From Siphonodentalium dalli (lineage: Eukaryota > Mollusca > Scaphopoda > Gadilida > Siphonodentaliidae), in contig CP136065.1 of assembly GCA_032622095.1 (NCBI GenBank), positions 114,059,195-114,123,194 of the forward strand: a stretch of DNA of 64,000 bases. Reading direction: 5' to 3'. Positions 37,601-43,050 of the stretch are shown here, piece by piece (position 1 is the first letter of the stretch; the number at the start of each line of letters is the position of its first letter). A program made the translations under genes and the position numbers. The notes beneath the pieces are model-generated. The model was not told the DNA's origin, ran no database searches, and saw only the letters and a program-made list of their open reading frames with translations.

Positions 37601-40365
37601 CATTGAGATATAAAGATATTAAAAGAATTAAAAATATTAATTGCAAAACATGTTAGCCTTAGACATAGAATTTGCTACTTTTAAAATCTTAAATAAAATT
37701 ATGTATTATAAGTTGAGTTCTTTAGACTGAGTATCAATACTTCTCAAACAGATCTTAACCAGTCTTAACAGGAGATTATTTAGTTTAGTAGACAATCCAT
37801 GTTTTTTCATGTTCAGTGGAATGTACAAATTGAAGGAAGAATAGAATTGTGATTACCTTCTCGTTCTGCCAAACCTCCTTGAAGGATTTTCTTGACGAAT
37901 ATTCCATGCCCTTCACCTGTAGGCATACATCCGCCACAGATTTTAATTCCTGAAACAATTTAAAAAAATACATCTGACTTAAAATTTGTATAACAGGTTC
38001 TCTTAACCCTTCCAAAACTGGAGCTTCCGGAAATTCAGTGAAAACCATGTGCCAATGCATCCTCTTATATATGCGAGCCTCCCACAGGGAGTCTCGCATA
38101 TATAAGAGAATAAATTGGCCTAACAATATTAACCTTAACATTTTAAGCCAGTGCATTCTCTTATATATGCAGGGCTCCCTATGGGAGACTTGCATATATA
38201 AGAGAATGCACTGGCACAGGATCTTCAATGCTGCACCAGAGCAGCTCCAGTCATGAATGCGTTAATGCCTGGAGAATTCCTATAATAGATATAGACCAGC
38301 TGCACAGACAGGCATTTCTTGGTGTAGCTCTTTCATAAACATTTCACATCTATCTACTCTATTAATGATATATAACATGGATATCACAATTTTAGTTATA
38401 CTTGTATGTAAATATAATTAATAAATGACAGTGTCTACATTGAAACCACCTTTCATATCTTAAACAAGTGCACCACACAGTGTATCCCCAGTAAAGCTGG
38501 CTTTTCACTGAGGCTTATATTAATTTTCAATGGTAAAAATAATCTGGCCTGTAATGAACAAAAACCAATTGCGTGTGGATATCTTTCATCCCACTGCGGT
38601 TCATGACTACATGTATACCAATGATCATTCACATCTGATTTAAGATGACGAAGATACAGGGATGGACATATTTCAACTCTGAGGGCCATAATATCAGAAG
38701 AATTGAATGAATGTAGATATTGTTTCCTCAATGCTGACTCATGAGCATACATGAACATTAACATAAAATGAGCTAGTATGATAACTCAGGTAGATACAGG
38801 GACTAAAAGCAAGCACAGATGCGTTTTCACTCTCAGGGCCTTAACTCTGCAACAAATGAATGGACAAAACCTGTTCCACGTGGAGATCCCTTCATACATG
38901 TATATTGTGGTCCATAAGTACACGAAAAATCATTGAAATCCAGCCTATGATGAGTGAGATACAGAGCTCCAAAGATGTTATGGATGGATGGATCCAATTT
39001 CTATATCTCCCACCAAATTCTGTTTTTATATCTCCGGCCAAACATTGTTTGTGGAAGATAATAAACTTTGTTCATACCAAGGCCCTTGGAGCAGTTATCA
39101 TATGTTATTAACTCTGCATCTCGGACATCTTCATCACCCTCATCATCAGCCTCTTCATATTCCTCATCTTCGTAGTGTTCATACCCATCATCACTGTGTC
39201 TGGAATATAACAAAACATTTGTAATTAGAGTCCTATTCATAGTCCCGGTGACAAAATAAGGGTAAAGTGCACATTAGGGTACCAGTACAAGGTACAAGGA
39301 CAATAATGCATGGCTTATAACAGCCTAACACACTATGCACCTTACCAAATGGTACATGTTCAAATTTATATTAAAATAATTCTATACAAACTGTACATAA
39401 TGTAGATCTCATAAAAACTCAATGAAATTTATTAAATTAACAGACAAAGAATTTATCGTTTCGGAAGAAAACAATCCCGTTTTTCGTTATCCTGGAACAT
39501 TTAAAGAGCGTTCGGAGGTTTGTTTTCAGTGTTAGCCCTTTTCAGATATGGTAAAAATAAAGAGCATTTGTATCACTTACAAGCAGAAAGTTGAAAACAG
39601 ACTATAAAGTCTGAAAATTAGTACATGTCACTCATTTGTTTATCAATCTATTTTTACTGCTGTCAGAAACGGGGAAAAAAAGCGTGAAATTTTAGGCCTG
39701 AGCATAGCGAATCGCTTTTACGCTTTCACAAAGTTTAATTTATCAGACACTGTTTTAGAGGGCCTGTGTGTAAATGTTTCTCCAATTCTTTAAAAAACAC
39801 AATAATAAATGAACATATGCCAGTGTGATGTCAAAGGAGATTCAAGAATATATTCCTGACCCAATGCAGCTTGCTATAGTACCGGATATTAAAAAAGAGG
39901 GAGTGAACCACACTTTAAGGCATAATGAAAGCTCAATAGAAATTAAGGAGAAAACAAGATATGTGATATGCAGTGAAAAAATGTAATGATGTAATGGTGA
40001 AGTAGTACTAGTAACATTCTGTAAATAATCCCAGATTACGGTTGCAATCTGGGACTCACCAGGTACACATATCATAGTTTAAAACTACAAAACACACATG
40101 TAAATGTTAATGTACCAGTCCACTCTTTATCAACTGAATAACATCTGAATGTGACTAACTACTCATTATGGGTGTATAACATGTAGCACATGCCAATACA
40201 TTTTATGTGACATATGAACAGTGAACAGGTTAAGCTACATGTACATGTATCTTTATATCTAATATCTGAGCTGATACTATGGAATACATTAAGACCTGCT
40301 TACCTCAGTGACAGTGAATTCCATCCACTTTCTTTCTCGTTTTTTGTTACAACTACGGTCGCCAT
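8504..40365 (-). CDS. STXBP4: Syntaxin-binding protein 4 (Synip) ortholog, 3'-incomplete
   Basis: Joined CDS of 14 exons on the minus strand: 40365-40304, 39199-39078, 37949-37857, 36400-36331, 33491-33417, 32538-32423, 31354-31281, 27903-27759, 23995-23784, 22281-22185, 18680-18553, 11029-10937, 9721-9638 and 8668-8504. All junctions are GT-AG and in phase, giving 1,536 nt or 512 codons without a stop. Domain order matches vertebrate STXBP4: PDZ (about 52-138, GLGIKICGG carboxylate loop), linker, EF-hand-like segment (about 319-375) and coiled coil (about 403-512). Diagnostic matches are DPHVRIRVEKLEL-ALRYLG, DFVHVARDMF-LQLDE and EESRSLRSKVHLAEQAQR. Vertebrate STXBP4 binds syntaxin-4 and restrains insulin-stimulated GLUT4 vesicle docking; whether that role holds here is unknown. 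The usual C-terminal WW domain was not found and probably lies beyond base 1. Introns are large and transposon-filled. Confidence 0.88.
8700..9637. other. Intron 13, with a degraded repeat
   Basis: Non-coding. Between about 9,070 and 9,490 there are three or four phrases of the type AAATTCCATGA-CTTTCCA or TTCCAAAACTTTTCC, pointing to a degraded transposon relic of unknown family. No usable open frame was seen. Confidence 0.5.
9638..9721 (-). CDS. STXBP4: STXBP4 exon 13 (coiled coil), tentative
   Basis: An 84-nt, 28-codon, phase-0 segment encodes a heptad-like stretch (LQQHLDNELSAKASRSRLEQ). It fills the gap between exons 12 and 14 that the human coiled coil predicts. Its splice sites are poor: the acceptor GCGAGAG lacks a pyrimidine tract, and the donor is CTA|GTCATT. 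Frame continuity with both neighbours and the coiled-coil character support it; transcript data could show different ends or that it is skipped, since skipping would keep the frame. Confidence 0.6.
9814..10525. mobile_element. hAT-like non-autonomous DNA transposon, 712 bp
   Basis: The ends are TAGGGACCGAC and its exact inverse GTCGGTCCCTA. They are flanked by GCCCATTA (9,806-9,813) and GCCAATTA (10,526-10,533), an 8-bp target duplication with one mismatch, typical of hAT elements. Subterminal clusters of GATTCGATTCG occur at both ends (about 9,830-9,910 and 10,433-10,500) and may be transposase-binding sites. No transposase frame is present. It lies in the STXBP4 intron between exons 12 and 13. 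Confidence 0.88.
10534..10936. other. Intron 12 segment
   Basis: No repeat or coding signal was recognised between the hAT-like element and exon 12. Confidence 0.5.
10937..11029 (-). CDS. STXBP4: STXBP4 exon 12 (coiled-coil start)
   Basis: A 93-nt, phase-0 exon encoding 31 residues, with acceptor TATTTTCAG and donor AAG|GTAAGC. It contains DYDSVKRERDGLRSEVEHLK, which corresponds to the start of the STXBP4 coiled coil (human ERLKCERDDALKEVNTLK). The exon begins with an in-frame Met codon, but the upstream exons make it internal. Confidence 0.9.
11030..11950. other. Intron 11 with a diverged tandem duplication
   Basis: Bases about 11,340-11,490 and 11,525-11,675 are diverged direct copies, sharing CTTCTACTTTGC, GGCTGTTTCTTC-CGCATGC and a TTTTATCGT segment. 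A short repeat near 11,030-11,250 (ATTCATCAGACCATATCC, AATTTGAACTTGACCT) resembles text near 33,080-33,300. No gene was recognised. Confidence 0.6.
12630..12660. repeat. Perfect short hairpin
   Basis: ATTCTGGTTTCG and its exact inverse CGAAACCAGAAT flank a 7-base loop (TAGTCGA). Part of the arm sequence recurs inverted near 16,282. Confidence 0.8.
13757..15657. repeat. 83-bp direct repeat flanking a 1.7 kb insert with inverted ends
   Basis: GACGTTATATTAAGTT, CATTTGCCATTGGGTAATGG and the following T-rich text appear at about 13,757-13,839 and again at 15,574-15,657 with few mismatches. Between them, 13,840-15,562 starts CAGGCCTGGC and ends GCCAGGACTG, imperfect inverted ends. The insert contains a GCGAGCGAT/ATCGCTCGC hairpin near 13,857-13,880 and, near its right end, a series of GCCCCTG phrases. 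No gene was seen within. Confidence 0.6.
17784..18110. other. Intron 11 segment
   Basis: No repeat or coding signal was recognised. Confidence 0.5.
18111..18487. mobile_element. hAT-like MITE, 377 bp, with perfect target duplication
   Basis: The ends are CAGGGGCGCCGGAAG and its exact 15-bp inverse. They are flanked by a perfect 8-bp duplication ATGAAATG (18,103-18,110 and 18,488-18,495). The subterminal regions are rich in CCCTTTTT/GGGGCAG motifs and include a C14 run near 18,448. The element lies 65 bases past the donor of STXBP4 exon 11, in the intron. Confidence 0.93.
18553..18680 (-). CDS. STXBP4: STXBP4 exon 11 (second half of the EF-hand-like segment)
   Basis: A 128-nt exon completes a split Asp codon and encodes DFVHVARDMFRLQLDERNIG, which matches human STXBP4 DFVQVARNLFCLQLDEVNVG almost residue for residue. 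The acceptor sits at the end of a long T run (TTTTTTTTCAG); the donor is GAG|GTAAAT. The remainder is a short linker ending in an acidic-Pro stretch. It follows exon 10 in phase 1 and ends in phase 0. Confidence 0.93.
18681..22184. other. Intron 10, 3.5 kb
   Basis: No coding exon was recognised. Notable pieces are ATTAATTAATTAATTAAT near 19,983, a local direct repeat GGTGTCAAAAGGTGC / GGTGACAAAAGGTGC near 21,729-21,775, and an element tail at 21,850-22,130. That tail carries GACAGACGGATGGATGGATG followed by GACGGACG, then CTATAGCTCCACTGGAGACT and a CACCTCAGGTGGGCTAAAAA-like end. It is a type often seen in invertebrate dispersed repeats; I cannot name the family. Confidence 0.55.
22185..22281 (-). 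CDS. STXBP4: STXBP4 exon 10 (first half of the EF-hand-like segment)
   Basis: A 97-nt exon from ATTCAG|GCT to GGAG|GTAAGG, phase 0 in and phase 1 out. It encodes ALRYLGLEPTPEQQTEMRNR and then the loop NVDNQGSVNYG-D, completed in exon 11. The pattern matches the human ALNYLGIQPTKEQ segment and resembles an EF-hand, but the loop has Asn at position 1, Gln at position 5 and Asp at position 12, so calcium binding is doubtful. Confidence 0.93.
22282..23783. other. Intron 9
   Basis: No true exon or recognised repeat. A segment near 22,425-22,500 has a donor-like sequence (CAG|GTAAAG) but breaks the confirmed exon 9 to exon 10 junction and is rejected. Confidence 0.6.
23784..23995 (-). CDS. STXBP4: STXBP4 exon 9 (linker and start of EF-hand-like segment)
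   Basis: A 212-nt exon, the largest recognised, from TCTCTCAG|GC to TTG|GTGAGT. It encodes a Ser/Pro/Asp-rich linker followed by KLSLDPHVRIRVEKLEL, which runs directly into exon 10 (ALRYLG). The human counterpart is KISLNPSVRFKAEKLEM-ALNYLG, so both frame and junction are confirmed. An overlapping open frame in another phase is a shadow. Confidence 0.92.
24225..24577. mobile_element. Palindromic MITE with TTAA flanks, 353 bp
   Basis: The element begins TTAAAGGGGTACTTTGCACT and ends with an inverse of the type AGTGTACAGTCCCCCTTTAA. The arms are about 160 bases each and include CATGGTAATTATAATGA... facing its inverse TTATAATTACCATG around a short centre at about 24,400. TTAA at both edges suggests a piggyBac-type target site. 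It lies in STXBP4 intron 8. Confidence 0.85.
24578..25084. other. Intron 8 segment
   Basis: No gene. Between 24,860 and 25,020 is a G+C-richer stretch with GGCGACTTCGCC and an ACGGTAATTTTACCGGT near-palindrome, probably part of the LINE relic or another element. Confidence 0.45.
25085..25680 (+). mobile_element. LINE 3' fragment (C-terminal zinc-ribbon-like tail and 3' UTR)
   Basis: The plus frame ending at 25,418 has CLMCN-EDEKHLLLICPFYKEL, a C-x2-C then H-x4-C arrangement found at the C-terminus of many non-LTR retrotransposon polyproteins in invertebrates. The stop at 25,416-25,418 is followed by an A/T-rich 3' UTR that ends in an (ACA)n tail near 25,661-25,677. The reverse transcriptase is missing, so this is a 5'-truncated copy in STXBP4 intron 8, antisense to the gene. 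Confidence 0.7.
25681..26235. other. Intron 8 segment
   Basis: No repeat or gene was recognised. Confidence 0.45.
26236..27050. repeat. Tandem repeat (about 170-bp unit) with a terminal hairpin
   Basis: About five successive units share TGCGAACTC-TTCTAG, TACTGGTCA-GTGAACTCATATACC, TTTGAAATCC and GAAATGAGCCCTGTGATGTC. The array ends in a GACGGACGG stretch and a hairpin ATCCCCCGC-GCGGGGGAT near 27,000-27,031. The structure (tandem core, GACGG tail, terminal hairpin) is shared with 29,620-30,216. Confidence 0.8.
27051..27758. other. Intron 8 segment with a TTAA-type hairpin relic
   Basis: Around 27,340-27,535 is a degraded copy of the hairpin MITE family seen at 35.2, 38.0 and 43.5 kb: GGGAGACTCGCATATGTATG, GAATGCATTGGCACAG, then TTCCAGTCATG. 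No gene was recognised. Confidence 0.6.
27759..27903 (-). CDS. STXBP4: STXBP4 exon 8 (linker)
   Basis: A 145-nt exon from TTTTTGCAG|ACG to AATG|GTTAGT, phase 0 in and phase 1 out. It encodes a Ser/Pro/His-rich linker (start TPSEKFGAPSVG, end STPHLKHN-G). The region is poorly conserved, as expected; the frame is set by exon 9, which completes its last codon as Gly. A second open frame across the same bases is rejected because it cannot join exon 9. Confidence 0.85.
27904..28570. repeat. Diverged tandem repeat carrying AAGATGGC motifs
   Basis: Three to four units, about 140-190 bp apart, share GGTGACAATTGGAT-like text, then GTGGCCTGCAGGGTG-type text, TTTAGTCATGCAAAGAGTAA and AATCCAAGATGGCTGCTGG (near 28,104, 28,228, 28,387 and 28,525). 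A related single copy lies near 32,590-32,690. Confidence 0.75.
28750..29030. repeat. Short imperfect tandem repeats
   Basis: ACACATGTAATATAACTTAT is present twice (28,813 and 28,836), then a run of GAACGAAGTTTAA/ATGAAGTATAA variants of about 18-20 bp to about 29,010. Confidence 0.75.
29031..29619. other. Intron 7 segment
   Basis: A slightly G+C-richer tract at about 29,035-29,400 has stop codons in the frames examined and resembles a decayed transposon coding region; no motif was recognised. Confidence 0.4.
29620..30220. repeat. Repeat element with inverted ATACCCCCACT ends and GACGG tail
   Basis: The left part has GAGGTGTGCACTCGAGTGCT followed by AGCATACCCCCACT; the right end has AAAGTGGGGGTATAAT, the inverse. 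Between them an internal unit (AAATCGGTTCATATTTGT, AAGTTATTAAGTC-GACAG, AATAAGTCGAAAA-GAGG) occurs two and a half times, followed by (GGAC)n. The layout parallels 26,236-27,050. Confidence 0.75.
30221..31096. other. Intron 7 segment
   Basis: No repeat or gene was recognised; a short duplicated phrase CGACATATAT-TCGTTCTACTC occurs near 30,290 and 30,328. Confidence 0.45.
31097..31261. mobile_element. mariner-like MITE, 165 bp, TA-flanked
   Basis: The arms of about 60 bases are close inverses: CAGTAATGCCCAAGATAATC and GACTCCTCAACCACAGCAGA face TCTGCTGTGGTTAAGGAGTC and GATTATTTAGGGCATTACTG. TA borders both sides (31,095-31,096 and 31,262-31,263). It ends 17 bases past the donor of STXBP4 exon 7. 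Confidence 0.9.
31281..31354 (-). CDS. STXBP4: STXBP4 exon 7 (linker)
   Basis: A 74-nt exon from TCACAAG|ATG to GAG|GTATTT. It is needed to bring exon 6 (phase 1) into frame with exon 8 (phase 0); its length, 74, is exactly right (2 mod 3) and its frame is open. It encodes NANLSVPGRTSRESNGDSDT then HSQTE, a polar linker without a recognisable domain. Confidence 0.85.
31457..32136. mobile_element. hAT-like non-autonomous element, 680 bp, with perfect target duplication
   Basis: The ends are TAGGGGTGTAACGATACA-like and the inverse TGTATCGTTACACCCCTA. They are flanked by an exact 8-bp duplication CATGCAAT (31,449-31,456 and 32,137-32,144). It contains a 29-base G run (31,599-31,627) and clusters of TATCG near the right end. 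No transposase frame. It is in STXBP4 intron 6. Confidence 0.92.
31599..31627. repeat. (G)29 homopolymer
   Basis: Twenty-nine consecutive G residues on the plus strand inside the hAT-like element; the STXBP4 pre-mRNA carries this as C29. Confidence 0.97.
32423..32538 (-). CDS. STXBP4: STXBP4 exon 6 (just after the PDZ domain)
   Basis: A 116-nt exon from ACTTTTCAG|A to CACA|GTAAGT, phase 2 in and phase 1 out. It encodes LEFVEILEKQNG and then a polar linker to DSLHH. The only open frame is the one set by exon 5, which leaves AG to make an Arg codon with the first base. Confidence 0.88.
32539..33416. other. Intron 5 with a repeat tail
   Basis: It contains a single AATCCAAGATGGCTGCCGGC unit near 32,621 and, at 33,020-33,345, a dispersed repeat with GACCATAACTCTGGTGAAAA, AATTCGAACTTGACCTGTAT and a final GGATGGATGGGCAGATAGAC tail. 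The open frame inside that repeat is not taken as a gene. Confidence 0.6.
33417..33491 (-). CDS. STXBP4: STXBP4 exon 5 (PDZ, last helix and strand)
   Basis: A 75-nt exon from TTTTTTCAG|T to CAAG|GTAATT. Joined to exon 4 it gives NE-SAVGILRHASASNQVQMV then VTCDEQS, the alpha-B helix and last beta strand of a PDZ domain. Without it the PDZ would be incomplete. A 30-bp minisatellite begins 24 bases upstream of its acceptor. Confidence 0.92.
33515..34530. repeat. Minisatellite, 30-bp unit, about 34 copies
   Basis: The unit contains GGTAACCTAATCTATCAACC followed by a TCAGTATATT-type part. Copies are 90% or more alike by eye, with recurrent CTC/CCC/CTA variants and four copies in which GGTAAC is replaced by GGTAAGTTAGTAACC or a similar insertion (near 33,873, 34,003, 34,340 and 34,497). 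The array lies in STXBP4 intron 4 and ends 24 bases from the exon 5 acceptor. Confidence 0.97.
34531..35214. other. Intron 4 segment
   Basis: No gene or repeat was recognised. Confidence 0.45.
35215..35462. mobile_element. TTAA-flanked MITE with an internal hairpin, 248 bp
   Basis: The element begins TTAACCCTTTGAGTGCCA and ends TGGCACTCAAAGAGTTAA. In the middle is a second palindrome: GCCAATGCATTCTCTTATAT faces ATATAAGAGAATGCATTGGC around a GCGACCTATGGTCG centre. An A21-like run precedes the hairpin. TTAA edges suggest piggyBac-type insertion. Related hairpins occur at 38.05, 38.15, 43.57 and (degraded) 27.4 kb. Confidence 0.88.
35463..36330. other. Intron 4 segment
   Basis: No gene or repeat was recognised. 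Two plus-strand open frames (35,623-35,883 and 36,178-36,399) show no domain; the second is the antisense shadow of exon 4. Confidence 0.5.
36331..36400 (-). CDS. STXBP4: STXBP4 exon 4 (PDZ core)
   Basis: A 70-nt exon from TTTTTAAG|GT to AGAG|GTCAGT. It encodes GHLTEGVQILEVNGQSLEGI and TNE, the G-x-L-x-x-G-x-x-I-L-x-V-N-G signature of PDZ strand beta-D to beta-E. The donor GTCAGT, and not a read-through, is correct: only this end joins exon 5 in frame and completes the PDZ helix. Confidence 0.95.
36401..36792. other. Intron 3 segment
   Basis: No gene or repeat was recognised. Confidence 0.45.
36793..37488. mobile_element. Element with inverted TAAGGCCAAAAAAAA ends, about 0.7 kb
   Basis: The left end has TAAGGCCAAAAAAAATAAAG then GTTTTGGTTCTC; the right end is its inverse, GAGAACCAAAAAACTTC then TTTTTTTTGGCCTAA. 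Inside the left end is a second hairpin, GCCGCATT-AATGCGGC-like with AAAAAGG and CCTTTTT (36,833-36,876). No transposase frame and no clear target duplication. Confidence 0.65.
37489..37856. other. Intron 3 segment
   Basis: No gene or repeat was recognised. Confidence 0.45.
37857..37949 (-). CDS. STXBP4: STXBP4 exon 3 (PDZ, carboxylate loop)
   Basis: A 93-nt exon from TTGTTTCAG|GA to GAAG|GTAATC, phase 1 in and phase 1 out. It encodes IKICGGCMPTGEGHGIFVKK and ILQGGLAERE. With the end of exon 2 it forms the PDZ carboxylate-binding loop GLGIKICGG. The strand-loop spacing and GIFVKKILQGG are typical of a class of PDZ domains that bind C-terminal peptides. Confidence 0.95.
38003..38264. mobile_element. 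TTAA-flanked MITE with two hairpins, about 262 bp
   Basis: The outer ends are TTAACCCTT-ACTGGAGCT and the inverse AGCTCCAGT-CGTTAA. Inside are two tandem hairpins of the family seen at 35.3 kb: GCCAATGCATCCTCTTATAT facing ATATAAGAGAATAAATTGGC (38,050-38,121), and GCCAGTGCATTCTCTTATAT facing ATATAAGAGAATGCACTGGC (38,149-38,217). It lies about 55 bases upstream of the exon 3 acceptor. Confidence 0.85.
38265..39077. other. Intron 2 with a diverged repeat pair
   Basis: About 38,530-38,700 and 38,780-38,960 share phrases such as TTTCA-TCAGGGCC or CTGAGGGCC, TGGATATCTTTCATCC or TGGAGATCCCTTCATAC, and ATACAGGGA. They look like two inverted or diverged copies of one repeat. No gene was recognised. 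Confidence 0.45.
39078..39199 (-). CDS. STXBP4: STXBP4 exon 2 (acidic N-terminus, PDZ start)
   Basis: A 122-nt exon from ATATTCCAG|A to CTTG|GTATGA, phase 2 in and phase 1 out. It encodes a very acidic stretch rich in Asp, Glu and Tyr (about residues 22-48) and then ELITYDNCSKGL-G, the first PDZ strand; human STXBP4 has a similar lead-in ending KETGLGLKVLGG. The acidic region has no clear human counterpart. Confidence 0.92.
39200..40303. other. Intron 1
   Basis: No recognised repeat or coding exon. Confidence 0.5.
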
Positions 40366-40389
40366 CTATGGAGTTTGGCCTACATGGAC
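40304..40389 (-). CDS. STXBP4: STXBP4 exon 1 of the CDS, with start codon
   Basis: The exon runs from TGTTCACAG|GT (acceptor at 40,390-40,391) to TGAG|GTAAGC. The first in-frame Met is at 40,365-40,363, followed by ATVVVTKNEKESGWNSLSL and a split Arg codon completed by exon 2. The 24 bases upstream of ATG are 5' UTR, and the presence of an acceptor means at least one more non-coding exon upstream. The start is inferred because no earlier in-frame Met was found within this exon. Confidence 0.8.
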
Positions 40390-42115
40390 CTGTGAACATA
40401 ACATTCATCATTATACTTATTTCATCAATTAAAAGTAGATCATACATATATAATATAATATAGGGCTTACTAGTATGTCGCATGCGTTGACATAATATAA
40501 ATGCTCACCAGAATTTTTATGGCAGATTAGTCATACCCCAGGTTATTGCTATTCTACCATATACATATGACTATTCTGCCTTGGCCTTATTTCAACAGCA
40601 AAATTTTACTATACTACTATTGTAAAATATTTCTTCCACTCAATCAGTTACCATATTGGTACCATAGATATCGTACATGTATCCCACTTGAATGTAGCAC
40701 TGAAACTCCAAAATGATTTTCCGATGTTACTGTTTGTGACTTTAATTGCTTTGAATTCCCAACAACTCCAAATTTGCAAATCTGATTAGTAGCCATCCGA
40801 GTCCCATGCTATAATTTGAAGCACGGGTTGGTTATGACGTTAAAATCTCAGATCATGGGAACTTGTCAATCTCACACAGAAGCTTTCCGTATTTGTCTAT
40901 GTGTGTTTATTGGTGGATTTTGATCTTAATTTTACATTTGAGTAAATTTGGGGGTGAGACCCGCAAATCCTGTGACCCTGTCCGTAGTGTCACCACGTCC
41001 CGCAAATGGACCCTTTGAATATTGAACCCTAGGACTGTCGCACCTTCGGACTATCGTACCCTCAGACCATTGAACCATTGGACTATTGATCCCTTGGAGT
41101 ACATGGGTTGGACTAGCCCACTATACCCCAGCCTGTAATCGAACCCTCGTACTGACATACTGTTCCCACCCTGGCGCTATTGATTCTATCGAACAGTTAC
41201 TAGACATATAAAGTCCAACAAAACAAGATTTTAATCGGCGTCCCAACCACAACTAATAATGTGCTCTTTATTGGTTGATGGGAGTGGGACTTCCATTAAA
41301 ATGCTATTTTTGGGGGGGGGGGGGGGGGGGGGGCACAACTGAATGGACCTATCCGTACATCCCGCCCACCAGTAGACTGCATGGTTACTGTTACTACGCA
41401 CCACAAGCCATCTCAATTTCGCTATCTCTTCAGTGCTAAAATGGCTTCCGATGAGAAAGGACTGTGTTGTTAAATGCCATGTAACACAATAATATAGATT
41501 CTTTCTGAATATCACGATTTTCAAGATACCTTTGTGTGTACATATGCATCTTGTAAAAGTGACTGTCGTTAGAAATAAACAAAAATAGAACCAGTTTTTA
41601 AACAAAAAACCAGGTGTGATCGTTAGGCCACTTCCGATAACCAACATAGATACTATAGATGTTTACGTTGAATCAAACTGTGTAAATGAAGCCATTATGA
41701 ACCTTCAATATCAAATAGCAAACTTAATATCGAAGCTATGCTAATGGTTCACACCTTGATGAAATAAACCAAACGGAGGTGTGCATGTGGTAATTAATCT
41801 ATAATCCCTCTTTTGTCAAAATAAATATAACGATATCAGTTTACCATAATAGTTACCACGAGCGTCCTGAATGAGCCCCGGTGACAGAGCGGATGCAAAG
41901 GATTATCAAACAATGGCCTTTTAAAATTCCACATCCTATTTTGCCGTCACTAAAGTACATTAAAGAAAACGACGACTATCATGGAGTCAGTGAACTTGTT
42001 CGGTGAAGGTTGCGTGTATACGCCGCGAAGCACGTGCAATGTGTGAAAATTCGTGTAATTCTCTTGGGAAAACATCAGTGTTGATTCTCATTTATACTTA
42101 CATTGTCGCATTAAT
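40390..42115. promoter_or_regulatory. Probable location of the STXBP4 5' non-coding exon and promoter
   Basis: No coding signal was seen. The acceptor at 40,390-40,391 shows that an upstream non-coding exon exists, and this interval is the nearest place for it. Features are a 22-base G run at 41,312-41,333, an irregular stretch at 41,020-41,200 with many ATTGAACCC/GGACTATTG phrases, and an E-box-like CACGTG near 42,031. No TATA box or transcription start can be placed. Confidence 0.3.
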
Positions 42116-42229
42116 ATGGAGGAAGCTTTAAATAGATTCTCAAATGGATTCAGTAAAACGTTCGCAGGAGATCCTACAGATAAGTGTGAATATCAGACAT
42201 ATGAACTCAATATTACCACGGTGTTATAA
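42116..42229 (+). CDS. Short divergent open frame, unrecognised
   Basis: A plus-strand Met codon begins MEEALNRFSNGFSKTFAGDP, with a stop at 42,227-42,229. It could be a 37-codon frame by chance or the first exon of a divergent neighbour of STXBP4. In vertebrates STXBP4 is head-to-head with COX11, but this peptide does not resemble COX11. No good donor was found near the codon for Thr-21. Confidence 0.25.
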   Translation: MEEALNRFSNGFSKTFAGDPTDKCEYQTYELNITTVL

Positions 42230-42706
42230 CAGCAACAAATGTATACATTTATAACGAAAAACACATACTCGCGGCACAATTAATATTCATAACGCATCAT
42301 CGATCGGGACTACTATTCCGCGTTTTAGTTTGAAATCTGTTATACCGGTATATAAATATTGAAATTTAAATAATACTAGGATCCGAGTGTGGTCGTTGGC
42401 ATTGTTTAATCCAGCGTAAACAGATGTCTTAGTTACTTTTTTATTTAGGAAACCGAACTAAAACATTTATAAATATCGTTTGTCAACCGGACATGTTCCC
42501 CATGTACATTTCAACGCCATTTTAGCTGTTTAACACTTATTTTGCTCTTGTGTTCTTAAATTCCCTATGGCTTTACAATGGTAGTTAGGGAACCGCTTGT
42601 GTTGCGATTCATATCACTAGGCAGGTACATGTGGCTTCCGGGTTTAAGCTATCGGCTCATTGGCTATAATTGAAATTGGGGCGGTACCTACGGATAGGTC
42701 CATTAT

Positions 42707-43050
42707 ATAATGAATCAACACACTGAATGAACATTATAGGGGATCCCTTATACATGTATTGTTTGCATACAATGTATCTACATGTATGTGGATTCATTCG
42801 TAATTGGCAAGTTCTACTGTGAAAACAAGTTGGATATACATTAATACATCGTCACTTTTGTTGAAAGTGAATTAACACAACGCTGATGTATCACAACAGA
42901 ATTATGAATCAACACACTGACAATGTGTCTGCTAGTATCATGTATGTAAGTTCATTCATAATTGGCAACTGCTACAGGTGAAAACAAGTTGGATATACAT
43001 TAATACATCGTCACTTTTGTTGAAAGTGAACACAACGCTGATGTATCATG
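42707..43050. repeat. Tandem duplication, two copies of about 170-190 bp
   Basis: Both copies contain TGAATCAACACACTGA, then ATTCAT-CGTAATTGGCAA or CATAATTGGCAA, GAAAACAAGTTGGATATACA and TTAATACATCGTCACTTTTG. The similarity is above 85% by eye over most of the unit. Confidence 0.85.

Noticed and set aside
41231-41647. 138-codon minus-strand open frame
   Set aside because: It contains a poly-Pro stretch from the 22-base G run, has no recognised domain, and looks like a chance frame.
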